A program made the position numbers and the translations under genes. A DNA stretch of 64,000 nt from Mariprofundus ferrinatatus (GTDB lineage: Bacteria; Pseudomonadota; Zetaproteobacteria; Mariprofundales; Mariprofundaceae), in contig NZ_CP018800.1 of the NCBI RefSeq assembly GCF_002795825.1, forward strand, positions 2,106,001 through 2,170,000, in the 5' to 3' direction. The stretch's first letter is position 1; every line of letters starts with the position of its first letter. The notes beneath the pieces were generated by a model. It was not told the DNA's origin, made no database searches, and worked only from the letters and a program-made list of their open reading frames with translations. Below are positions 54,420 to 62,279 of the stretch, in pieces.

Positions 54420-55284
54420 GCCCTACCTCGCCGTGCAGCGCACCCTCGACCTGCGCCAGCAGTCGCGCGCGGTCACGCGGCAGGTTCCCGGCCAGCGCCA
54501 GCGCATTGGATGCATGATTGGAACGGAAGATCAGCGGCTTTGGCGGATTCAGGCCCGCAAGCAGCCGCAGCTGCTCCTCCAGCATCGATCGGTCGTCCGG
54601 CATCTCGAACGGCTCACCCCCCTCTGCAGCAAACTTTTCCATGAATTCGCCTGAAATCCCCGCATCGAGATAGAGCTGCAGCGTGGAGAGGTAGGTGACG
54701 GGTGCTGCGTTGAGAAGCGCGATGGTGCCGTCAATATGCTCATCTGCACGACGCTTGCCGCCAAGCCCCAGAATCACCGTGGCCGACACCTTCAGTCCCG
54801 CCTCATCTGCCCGCTGCATCGCCCTGGCGATTCCGCGGCTGCTGGCCCCCTTGGTGATCCTCCTGAGTATGCTGTCTGAACCCGATTCGATGCCGAGATA
54901 GAGAAGCGTCAGCCCCTGCTCCCTGAGCTGCGCCAGCTCCGCATCACTCTTCTGCAGGATATTGGCAGGGGTGGCGTAACAGGAGATGCGGGCAAGGTTC
55001 GGCAGCCGCTCATGCAGCGCATCCAGAACGGCCGACAGCTGAGCGGTCGGCAGACCCAGGGCATCGCCGTCGGCCAGGAAGACGCGGCGCGCATCCGGCC
55101 AGCTTCGCGCCGCCCTGTCGATATCGGCAACCAGATCCGCCAGTGGCCGCTGCTGGTAAGCCTTTTCGCGGTACATCGAGCAGAAGCTGCAGCGGTTGAA
55201 GCTGCAGCCGAGTGTAACCTGGATAATCAGGTTATCCCCCTCGCTCGGCGGCCGGTAGAGCGGCATGTGGTAGTTCAATGGCAT
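54391..55284 (-). CDS. radical SAM protein with C-x4-C-x2-C cluster
   Basis: The 297-residue protein has LIIQVTLGCSFNRCSFCSMY, where three cysteines are spaced x4 and x2 rather than the classic x3 and x2. Further radical SAM core features are VFLADGDALGLP and LYLGIESGSDSILRRITKG. Proteins with this spacing form a widespread family close to the Elp3/HemN group, with no settled function. No partner gene is evident. Confidence 0.82.
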   Translation of the reverse strand: MPLNYHMPLYRPPSEGDNLIIQVTLGCSFNRCSFCSMYREKAYQQRPLADLVADIDRAARSWPDARRVFLADGDALGLPTAQLSAVLDALHERLPNLARISCYATPANILQKSDAELAQLREQGLTLLYLGIESGSDSILRRITKGASSRGIARAMQRADEAGLKVSATVILGLGGKRRADEHIDGTIALLNAAPVTYLSTLQLYLDAGISGEFMEKFAAEGGEPFEMPDDRSMLEEQLRLLAGLNPPKPLIFRSNHASNALALAGNLPRDRARLLAQVEGALHGEVGLRPSYLRGM

Positions 55285-55382
55285 GGCTGCAACTTTGCAT
55301 GCAATACGCCTGCACGGGCAACCTGAAAATCAGCGAGACGCCGCAGACCGTCGGGTATCGCAGGGGCGTCAGTGAAGGCCTG

Positions 55383-56333
55383 TCAGACCCTGGCTGAAAG
55401 CAACTTCTCCAGCCTGAGTTGATCGGCCGTGAAACTGCGAATCCCCTCGCCCAGCTTTTCGCTGGCCATGGCATCCTCATTGAGCTGCCAGCGCATCTCG
55501 GACTCCTTCAGCGGTGGCTCGCGTTCAAGGCGCGCGCCATCGTCGAACAGCCTGCGCTCCACATGCTCATCCGATGCCTCCAGCTCCTGCATCAGTGCCG
55601 GGCTGATCGTCAGCCGGTCACAGCCGGCCAGCTCCAGAATCTCGCCGATATTGCGGAAGCTGGCCCCCATCACCTCGGTCGGATAACCGCAGCGCTTGTA
55701 ATAGCGGTAGATACGCTGCACGGAGTGTACTCCGGGATCCTCCGCGGCCGCGAAATCATGCCCCTCTTTCGCCTTGTACCAGTCGAGAATCCGGCCGACA
55801 AAGGGGGAGATCAGGAAGACGCCGGCATCGGCGCAGGCGCGCGCCTGTGCCATCGAGAAGAGCAGCGTCAGGTTGCAGTTGATGCCATCGCGCTGCAGCC
55901 GTTCTGCGGCGCGTATCCCCTCCCAGGTCGAGGCAATCTTGATCAGGATACGCTCGACCCCGACACCGTGGCCGGCATAGAGATCGATCAGCCTGTGAAC
56001 GCGGGCAACCGTCGCCTCGCTGTCGAAGGAGAGGCGTGCATCCACCTCGGTGGAGATCCGCCCGGGGATGATCTCAAGCACCTCTCGGCCGACCATGACA
56101 GCCAGCATATCGCCGGCATCCTCGATCAGCCGCGACGGATCACTCCCCTGCTTCCCGGCCCAGGCAAGCGCATCGTCAATAAAATGTTCGTACTCCGGCT
56201 GACTTACCGCCTTGAGCAGAAGGGATGGATTGGTGGTGGCATCGACGGGACGCCACTTGCGTATCGCCTCGATGTCGCCGGTATCGGCGACAACGGTTGT
56301 CATGCGGCGCAGTTGTTCAAGTCTGGTTTGCAT
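55383..56333 (-). CDS. tal: transaldolase
   Basis: The 316-residue product from the ATG at 56333 ([20 protein letters not shown]) has the TalB length. Catalytic features: [12 protein letters not shown], the Schiff-base lysine in [11 protein letters not shown], and NCNLTLLFS. It interconverts sedoheptulose-7-P and glyceraldehyde-3-P with erythrose-4-P and fructose-6-P. Erythrose-4-P feeds DAHP synthase encoded nearby. Confidence 0.96.
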   Translation of the reverse strand: MQTRLEQLRRMTTVVADTGDIEAIRKWRPVDATTNPSLLLKAVSQPEYEHFIDDALAWAGKQGSDPSRLIEDAGDMLAVMVGREVLEIIPGRISTEVDARLSFDSEATVARVHRLIDLYAGHGVGVERILIKIASTWEGIRAAERLQRDGINCNLTLLFSMAQARACADAGVFLISPFVGRILDWYKAKEGHDFAAAEDPGVHSVQRIYRYYKRCGYPTEVMGASFRNIGEILELAGCDRLTISPALMQELEASDEHVERRLFDDGARLEREPPLKESEMRWQLNEDAMASEKLGEGIRSFTADQLRLEKLLSARV

Positions 56334-56486
56334 AGGATCCTCACATTCACCGGCAGCAGAGAGCAGCAATGCCTGCCGGGCATCATCCTATTATAGCAAC
56401 TCGACGCCGTTTTCGCTGCGATGGCATCAGGGGGAAAACGCCGGAGGCGCGGCTCTGCCGTATCAGGCCCTGATCAAGGCTGACAG

Positions 56487-57116
56487 TTACTCGTCCAGAA
56501 TAGTCGTATCGTCTTGCGCAAGCAGGGCTGCCGCATCGTGCCGGGGAGCATTGGCGAAGCCCTCGCTGTGTTCGAACTTCCACTGCCGCAGATACTCGAT
56601 CACCGCATGCAGTGATTGCGCCTTGTTCATCTCGCCGCGGTGGAGGATGTAGTCGGCGCACTGCGTGTAATAGGGATAGCGGATCTCCGCCAGCTGCTGC
56701 AGCACCGTCAGGGCATCGCGGCCGGCAGTCAGCGGCCGGTTCTCATCGCCCTGGATACGGCCAGCCAGGAAGTGGAGCGACGATTTCAGCCAGATCACCG
56801 GCGCATGCGCTGCAAGCATCGCCCTGTTCTCCGCACGCATCACCACGCCGCCGCCGCTGGCAAGCACTACAGGCGTTCCCAGCACCTCTCTGAGCGCCTT
56901 CGTCTCAAGATCGCGGAAACCCTCCTCGCCAACTTCAGCGAAGATCTCGGGGATCGTTCTGCCCGCCTTTTCAACGATATAATGATCCAGATCGAGAAAG
57001 GTGATTCCAAGCTCAGCAGCCAGCAGCTTGCCGATGCTGCTTTTACCGCAACCCATCAGCCCGATCAGGACGGGGTAGATCTGACAAATGCCCTCTTCAG
57101 CCATGATTACTTCCAT
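56487..57116 (-). CDS. aroK: shikimate kinase
   Basis: A 209-residue kinase with P-loop GLMGCGKSS, shikimate-binding FLDLDHYIVEKAGRTIPEIF, SGGGVV and the lid region GDENRPL. It phosphorylates shikimate at O3. The C-terminal 35 residues exceed the usual AroK length and have no known domain. An alternative ATG at 57104 is 12 bases downstream. It is not followed by aroB, which often accompanies aroK. Confidence 0.93.
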   Translation of the reverse strand: MEVIMAEEGICQIYPVLIGLMGCGKSSIGKLLAAELGITFLDLDHYIVEKAGRTIPEIFAEVGEEGFRDLETKALREVLGTPVVLASGGGVVMRAENRAMLAAHAPVIWLKSSLHFLAGRIQGDENRPLTAGRDALTVLQQLAEIRYPYYTQCADYILHRGEMNKAQSLHAVIEYLRQWKFEHSEGFANAPRHDAAALLAQDDTTILDE

Positions 57117-57268
57117 TGCCCGACTCTAGCCCCGGCAGGCCAATCCTTCACCACTAAAAACAGCAGGGATAGCGCAGCGAGGCCGCAAATCGCCCGGTTC
57201 CGCTCAATACTTTTACAAATATGCACATCTACCTAGTCTCCACGCCATAGAGGGCATGGTTATCGCGA

Positions 57269-58387
57269 ATGGGATTAAGTGAGCTTGGTTTGGATTGCTG
57301 GTTTGAGGAGCACGCGCAAAAGCTGTGCGGCAGCGGGCAGAGTATCGCCCGCGTGGTGGCCATCGATCGCGGCCGTATCGTGGTGCATGACGGAGCGCGC
57401 GAGCTCTCCGCCGAACTGCTGGGCAAGTTCTTTTACGCGGCCGAATCCGCGGCCAGGTTCCCCTGCGTGGGCGACTGGGTATGCCTCGATCATCACGGCA
57501 GCGAGAGCGATGATCCGGCCAGTCAGTTCCTCTCCATTCACAGTATCCTGCCGCGCAGAACCCTGCTCAAGCGCAAGACCGTCGGCTACGATGAAGAGTT
57601 CCAGATTCTGGCATCCAATATCGATGTCGCCTTTATCGTCATGGCCTGCAATTACGATTTCCATGTCGCCAAGCTCGAACGCTTCCTGGTGATGATTCAC
57701 GAAGCGCATATCAGGCCGGTACTGCTGTTCACCAAAACCGACCTGATCGCAGCTGATGCGCTGCAGCAGCTGATCGATAATATCCGCGCTGCCGGCATCG
57801 GGATCGAGATCCTCTGCATCAGCAACAGCACGGGCGAGGGGCTGGATCGGGTGCGTCGCTTTATCGAAGCTGAGAAAACCTACTGCCTGCTCGGCTCCTC
57901 CGGTGTCGGCAAAAGCACGCTGATGAACCGGCTTATTGGCGAGGAGACCTTTGCCACTCAGGAGGTGAGTGAGTCGGGGCAGGGTCGCCATACCACCGTA
58001 CGCCGCCACCTGATTCTGCTCAGGCAGGGAGGCCTGGTGGTGGATATGCCAGGCATGCGCGAACTGGCCATCTCCGAGGTGAAGGAGGGTATTGAGGAGA
58101 GCTTTGCCGATATTATCGAGCTTACGCAGAGCTGCCGCTTCTCCAACTGCACCCATCACAGCGAACCCGGCTGTGCGATTCTGGCGGCCCTGAAAAGCGG
58201 GGAACTGCGCAGCGATCACTATAAAAATTATCTGAAAATCCAGAGCGAGGCGCGCCACCATAAAAAGCAGACCGGCTATGTGGAGAAACGGCGAAAGGGA
58301 AAAAATGCCAGCCGCATTGCCCCCTCCAAAACAAGGCAGCGGAAACTGCGCCAGATCGATCCCGAACAGGAAGAGGACGCGGACTAA
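57269..58387 (+). CDS. rsgA: small-subunit ribosome biogenesis GTPase RsgA
   Basis: The 372-residue circularly permuted GTPase has the order G4 (LLFTKTDLI), G5 (CISNSTGEG), G1 (GSSGVGKSTLMNRL), G3 (DMPGM). An N-terminal OB fold precedes this, and a zinc site follows (CRFSNCTHHSEPGC). It checks 30S maturation. A lysine/arginine-rich tail (KKQTGYVEKRRKGK) follows the zinc knuckle. Confidence 0.95.
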   Translation: MGLSELGLDCWFEEHAQKLCGSGQSIARVVAIDRGRIVVHDGARELSAELLGKFFYAAESAARFPCVGDWVCLDHHGSESDDPASQFLSIHSILPRRTLLKRKTVGYDEEFQILASNIDVAFIVMACNYDFHVAKLERFLVMIHEAHIRPVLLFTKTDLIAADALQQLIDNIRAAGIGIEILCISNSTGEGLDRVRRFIEAEKTYCLLGSSGVGKSTLMNRLIGEETFATQEVSESGQGRHTTVRRHLILLRQGGLVVDMPGMRELAISEVKEGIEESFADIIELTQSCRFSNCTHHSEPGCAILAALKSGELRSDHYKNYLKIQSEARHHKKQTGYVEKRRKGKNASRIAPSKTRQRKLRQIDPEQEEDAD

Positions 58388-58474
58388 GCAACGGCGACCC
58401 GGCTACCGCCATTTTTTCATTTATCATCTATACTATAGCAGGGATGGGAAGCAACAAACATCGAGGATGCCGCC

Positions 58475-59449
58475 ATGCTTAATCGCTCAAAACCGATCAC
58501 TGCTTCTCTCTTTCTCTCACTACTCCCCCTCTTCGCCTTTCCCGTTTTCGCGCAGGATATCCAGTGGGCCTCCGATATCACCCTGCGGCCGCAATCGCCG
58601 GTAGCAGGAGAGCGGGCCACCTTTCAGGTCACGGTCAGGGCAGGCAGAGAGGCCGCCACCGGCTTTGCCGTGGTTGGCGGCATTGATGGCAAACAGCTGT
58701 TCAAAAAAGAGCTCGGAGAGCTGAGGGCTGATCGCAGCCGCAACATGCGATTCAGCTGGAGAGCGACCGCGGGATCGCACAAGGTCTATTTCAGGATTGT
58801 GACCACCACCCACTCACGCGCAGCGGTTCCACCGGAGCTGAGCAGGGAGTTCACGGTTCAAGGCGGCAGTGCAGGGGCTGCAGGGGTTCAGGCCACCGCC
58901 CCTGCCCGGAGCAGGGTTGTTCAGCATGATACACGCAGCGTCAGGAAGCCGGAGCTAAGAACCAGGCCTGTGCAGGCCACGACTGCGATATCACCCCAGA
59001 CCCTCAGCTCGGCAAGTTTTCAGCAGCCGACGTGTGAAGGCGCCCCGCTGCCGGATATCGAAGCGCTCTACGGATCCGGCATTCAGGGTGGCGCCGTTCT
59101 CAACAGCTCCGGAGGCATCACGGTCACACTGCCATTCAGCGTCCCTGTTATCGTCGTGAACAGAGGCCAGTGCGATACGGGCATCTTCTCGGTTAAGGCA
59201 GAGATGCGGGTGCAGGCGCAGGGGGTTGATAAGGTGGTGCAGCTCGGCTCCAAAAGCATCCACTCACTGCCGCCATGCAGAAGCAAGGGGTGCGGGGAGG
59301 CCAAAGAGAGCGTCCGCTTTGACTTCACGCCGCAGTACAACCATGCGCTCTACAGCTTCACCATTGAAGCCGATGCCACCCACTCCATTGATGAGTTTAA
59401 TGAGGATAACAATGAAATTGAACCGGAACTCAGGATAGACGAGTACTAA
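58475..59449 (+). CDS. secreted protein with CARDB-like beta domains
   Basis: The 324-residue product has a clear signal peptide (hydrophobic residues 10-25, cleavage after VFAQ-type site). Two beta-rich regions resemble CARDB/Ig-like modules: residues about 30-130 (TLRPQSPVAGERATFQVTVR) and 200-320, ending in the typical DEFNEDNNEI. A Pro/Arg/Ala linker joins them. Role unknown, probably periplasmic or exported. It stands alone. Confidence 0.72.
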   Translation: MLNRSKPITASLFLSLLPLFAFPVFAQDIQWASDITLRPQSPVAGERATFQVTVRAGREAATGFAVVGGIDGKQLFKKELGELRADRSRNMRFSWRATAGSHKVYFRIVTTTHSRAAVPPELSREFTVQGGSAGAAGVQATAPARSRVVQHDTRSVRKPELRTRPVQATTAISPQTLSSASFQQPTCEGAPLPDIEALYGSGIQGGAVLNSSGGITVTLPFSVPVIVVNRGQCDTGIFSVKAEMRVQAQGVDKVVQLGSKSIHSLPPCRSKGCGEAKESVRFDFTPQYNHALYSFTIEADATHSIDEFNEDNNEIEPELRIDEY

Positions 59450-59532
59450 TCCGAACCGTCACTCCACCCCAGCCACGCAAAAGGCAGCCATGGGATAACC
59501 AGTTGCCAAGGAGCTTACGCGAAGTCATCTAT

Positions 59533-60459
59533 TCAATGCCTCTTCATTCCCAAAGTTATGACCCCTCCCACAACAAAGAGGGCCCCTATTATCTGCATTA
59601 CTGATACAGGTTCGTTTAATATCAATGCTGCCATGATTATTGTCGCAACCGGGCCAAGGGCACCTATGATGGAGGTGCTGCTGGCGCCTATGCGATGAAT
59701 AGCTTCAGCCAGCAGGAATGCCGGAATGACAGTAGAGACCACTGCCAACATAAAGCCGTATCCATATACAGTAAGAGGCTGGTCTAAGTAGCTGGCGTCC
59801 CGCATCAATGCAAACTGAATAATCACAGCAACACATGACACTATCATTGCATATGCAGTGAAACGTTTGGCTCCTACCTTTGGAATTATCTCTCCACTTC
59901 CGACTAAGAATAGTGAATAAGTCAATGTTGCCCCAAGTATCAACAAACACCCGAACAAGACATGCTCGCCAGTGAAATGAAGATCATGAAACACTGCAAA
60001 TGCAATGCCGATGTAACAAAGGAACAATGCAATGGTAGCTTCTTTGCCGATCTTCTTATTAAAAAAGATTGAAGAAATGATCACGACGAAGGTGGGATAT
60101 ATGAACAATATCAATCGCTCTAACCCAGCTGAAACATATTGAAGCCCAATAAAATCGAGTAAGCTGGAAAAGTAGTAACCAATCATTCCCAACATGCATA
60201 TAACCAGCGTGTTCCGTGCTCCTAAAGGAACACTTGCCTTACGTTCTTCGGCTATCGCAATTACGACAAAGAACGGTAAAGCAAAAGCCATACGAAACAT
60301 TAACAATGTAATTGCATCTGCTTCATAGTTGTATGCAAGCTTGATGAATATAGCCTTTACAGAAAAGCCAAGCGCAGCCCCGATAGCCAACAACAGGCCA
60401 TACATTATGTGTGAATTTAATGCTTTTATATTTGATATTGAACGAATAATTGCGTTCAT
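59533..60459 (-). CDS. EamA/DMT-family transporter
   Basis: A 308-residue protein with ten hydrophobic segments in two EamA repeats (LLAIGAALGFSVKAIFIKLA; LLILGATLTYSLFLVGSGEI). DMT transporters export or import small metabolites; the substrate is not predictable. The gene is visibly richer in A and T than its neighbours, which hints at horizontal acquisition. ATG 60459 or the later ATG at residue 19 may be used. Confidence 0.88.
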   Translation of the reverse strand: MNAIIRSISNIKALNSHIMYGLLLAIGAALGFSVKAIFIKLAYNYEADAITLLMFRMAFALPFFVVIAIAEERKASVPLGARNTLVICMLGMIGYYFSSLLDFIGLQYVSAGLERLILFIYPTFVVIISSIFFNKKIGKEATIALFLCYIGIAFAVFHDLHFTGEHVLFGCLLILGATLTYSLFLVGSGEIIPKVGAKRFTAYAMIVSCVAVIIQFALMRDASYLDQPLTVYGYGFMLAVVSTVIPAFLLAEAIHRIGASSTSIIGALGPVATIIMAALILNEPVSVMQIIGALFVVGGVITLGMKRH

Positions 60460-60576
60460 TTTTTACTCCCTATTAAGGAGCAAAGCAGAAGTAATCTTGT
60501 AGTGAATGAGGAGAGACCTGAGCAAAACGCGACTAACTTCCGCGATTGCTCTGTAATGTTTTAAATCAGGTAAAAA

Positions 60577-60838
60577 TCAGACAATAGAAATCGCAGGCGA
60601 TGGGATTAGTAGCCATAGCCAAACGATGGATTTTGAAACCTGTATCTTCATAAGGCGTTGAACTATGGTGCTTTGGACCCTGAAGTCCAGAAATTCAATT
60701 TCTGAGGTCAATTCATCGTCTTTTCGAACGATATTGATTGGCCGGTTTTCAACAGTCGTGTAATGGCCAATAGCATCGGTAATAGTGAAATTCGAGCCCC
60801 TTAGCGTTCCCCGTGCAGAGCTCGTCGAAGAAATGAGC
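60577..60838 (-). other. open frame without start codon in the 60460-60846 gap
   Basis: An 87-codon stop-free minus-strand frame fills most of this gap. It includes GSNFTITDAIGHYTTVENRP and ends in a hydrophobic stretch (SIVWLWLLIPSPAISIV). I find no ATG or GTG near its start, and no family match. It could be a truncated gene remnant or chance. Nothing else is apparent in the gap. Confidence 0.25.
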
Positions 60839-60846
60839 GGTTAAGC

Positions 60847-61380
60847 TCAGCTCTCTTCCATCATCATGAAGAGTAGATCTGTTGGGCCGGGGTCGATACC
60901 TGCCTGAAAGAGCAGGGTCGTGGCCTGGCCGCGGTGGTGGGTCTGGTGGTTGAAGAGGTGCTGCAACAGATCACCCAAAGCACGCTCCTGCTTCTCCCCC
61001 TTCATCGTGCGGTAGCGGACCGGCTCATTCAGCAGCCTGTCCGTCCATGTTTCGGAAAATTCGAGGATCAGCCCGTCGAGGCTGCGGCGGTTCTCGGTCA
61101 GCTCGGCGAAGTCATCGAAAAGAATCTCGTTAAGCCTTGCCGGCGTGGGGTACTCGGTGAGCGGATGCGCCAGCGCATCGCGGCAACCGGAGCTTGCGGC
61201 GAAGCGGTGCAGCCAGAGAATGTCTGCAATCAGGATATGGTTGAGGGTGCCGAGGATCGATCCGAAAAAGGCATCGCGATCCTCAGCAATCGCATCGGCG
61301 GGCAGCTCCTTAACCCTGGCAAAGAGCCTCTCATTCATCCACCGGTTGTATCGCGCCATGCGCTGGAGATATTCGACCAT
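60847..61380 (-). CDS. DinB-family protein
   Basis: The 177-residue four-helix protein starts MVEYLQRMARYNRWMNERLF after GGAGG. It has the metal-ligand histidines of the DinB/YfiT fold: one in LNHILIADILWLHRF and two in LFNHQTHHRGQATTLL. Members are often thiol-dependent transferases; the substrate is unknown. A truncated, frameshifted relative of its 5' end lies at 62048-62216. Confidence 0.88.
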   Translation of the reverse strand: MVEYLQRMARYNRWMNERLFARVKELPADAIAEDRDAFFGSILGTLNHILIADILWLHRFAASSGCRDALAHPLTEYPTPARLNEILFDDFAELTENRRSLDGLILEFSETWTDRLLNEPVRYRTMKGEKQERALGDLLQHLFNHQTHHRGQATTLLFQAGIDPGPTDLLFMMMEES

Positions 61381-61523
61381 ATGTCCTCCGATGGAGAGAG
61401 CATAGCAGATTATCCGCTCTCTGTGGCTAAAGTATTCATGCGGCTGCCCGATAAACTGTCCATGATCTGATTGCAATATCGGCATCGCGAACGAAGCTGA
61501 AGTTAGCCATGGAGGTGAAGGTT

Positions 61524-61604
61524 ATGGGCCTGCTGGAAACTGTTCTTGTAGTTCTGGCCACAGCAGTGGTGGCTGCCCTGCATTTTCTGACCCGGAACAT
61601 CTGA
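61524..61604 (+). CDS. tiny single-span membrane protein (26 residues)
   Basis: MGLLETVLVVLATAVVAALH plus six more residues, one predicted membrane helix. GGAGG lies about eight bases upstream of the ATG at 61524. No homologue is known to me. The good ribosome site and uniformly hydrophobic product support translation, but a frame this short may be chance. Confidence 0.4.
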   Translation: MGLLETVLVVLATAVVAALHFLTRNI

Positions 61605-61633
61605 CTGCCCCGCTCCTGCTCACCACTGCATGA

Positions 61634-62011
61634 TCAGCTGTTCTCCAGAAACAGGGCTGCCTCTTCAATCGACTTGAAAGCCCGGGTATTACAGCGCATC
61701 TTATTCGAGGCCATAATCTCCCACATGCGGCCGAATCCGTAGTGCTTCGGATGAACCACAACGATGAAATTTCTAAGCATCAAAGAGTCGAACACCTTTG
61801 ACTTTTCAGTCAGCGCATTGACCTGGCGGTAATCGAGCTTGTCGGGAAAACTTTCTGAATGGTCAATCACCAGCGCCCACCCTTCAGTTCCCTCAAGATG
61901 CAACATAATGGAGGCGCGAATCGCATCAAAGCGATCGGCACCCAGCACACAGTTCGATTTAATCGTGAGTAGCTTTCTTCCTCTGTCGAGGGTCGCCTTA
62001 AAAATCAACAC
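61634..62011 (-). CDS. hypothetical protein, possible STAS-like fold
   Basis: About 125 residues from a GTG at 62011. Alternating strands and helices (ALVIDHSESFPDKLDYRQVN, FIVVVHPKHYGFGRM) are reminiscent of small STAS-like or SpoIIAA-like proteins, but no motif is decisive. The start is uncertain since AAGGG nearly touches the GTG. It lies between dinB and the dinB relic. Confidence 0.55.
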   Translation of the reverse strand: MLIFKATLDRGRKLLTIKSNCVLGADRFDAIRASIMLHLEGTEGWALVIDHSESFPDKLDYRQVNALTEKSKVFDSLMLRNFIVVVHPKHYGFGRMWEIMASNKMRCNTRAFKSIEEAALFLENS

Positions 62012-62047
62012 CCTTAGCTGAAAATCGGCCAGCGGGCAGGAGGCCTG

Positions 62048-62216
62048 TCAGGCGGGAATACTGACCGCCAGCAGTGCGTGCTCATCCGGTTTTACAAGCA
62101 ACGGGATCGCAGCGAAAAAGGCCTCGCGATCCTGCTCCTTTACCCCGACATAGAGCCCCTCATTCATGCAGCGGTGGTAACGCGCCATGCACTGTAGATT
62201 GGAGATATTCGACCAT
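62048..62216 (-). pseudogene. truncated duplicate of the dinB 5' end
   Basis: The minus strand starts ATGGTCGAATATCTCCA like dinB, then has a small insertion that shifts frame. MARYHRCMNEGLYVGVKE and DREAFF then match MARYNRWMNERLFARVKE and DRDAFF of the intact gene, and the frame ends after about 46 residues. The upstream sequence also resembles that before dinB. It is a relic of a local duplication; the rest of the gene is gone. Confidence 0.65.
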
Positions 62217-62279
62217 ATGACCTCCGCCAGAGAGCGAATAGCAGATGATCTCGGCTTTGCCGTCCGGCCGACAACAGGT

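Noticed and set aside
55419-56396. 325-codon plus-strand frame opposite transaldolase
   Set aside because: It mirrors the tal gene, has no ribosome site or domain, and transaldolase on the other strand is unmistakable.
57275-58261. 328-codon minus-strand frame opposite rsgA
   Set aside because: It is the complement of a clear RsgA gene with all GTPase motifs.
58393-58417. Terminator after rsgA
   Set aside because: A T-run exists, but the only stem is 4 bp with a 10-base loop, too weak to call.
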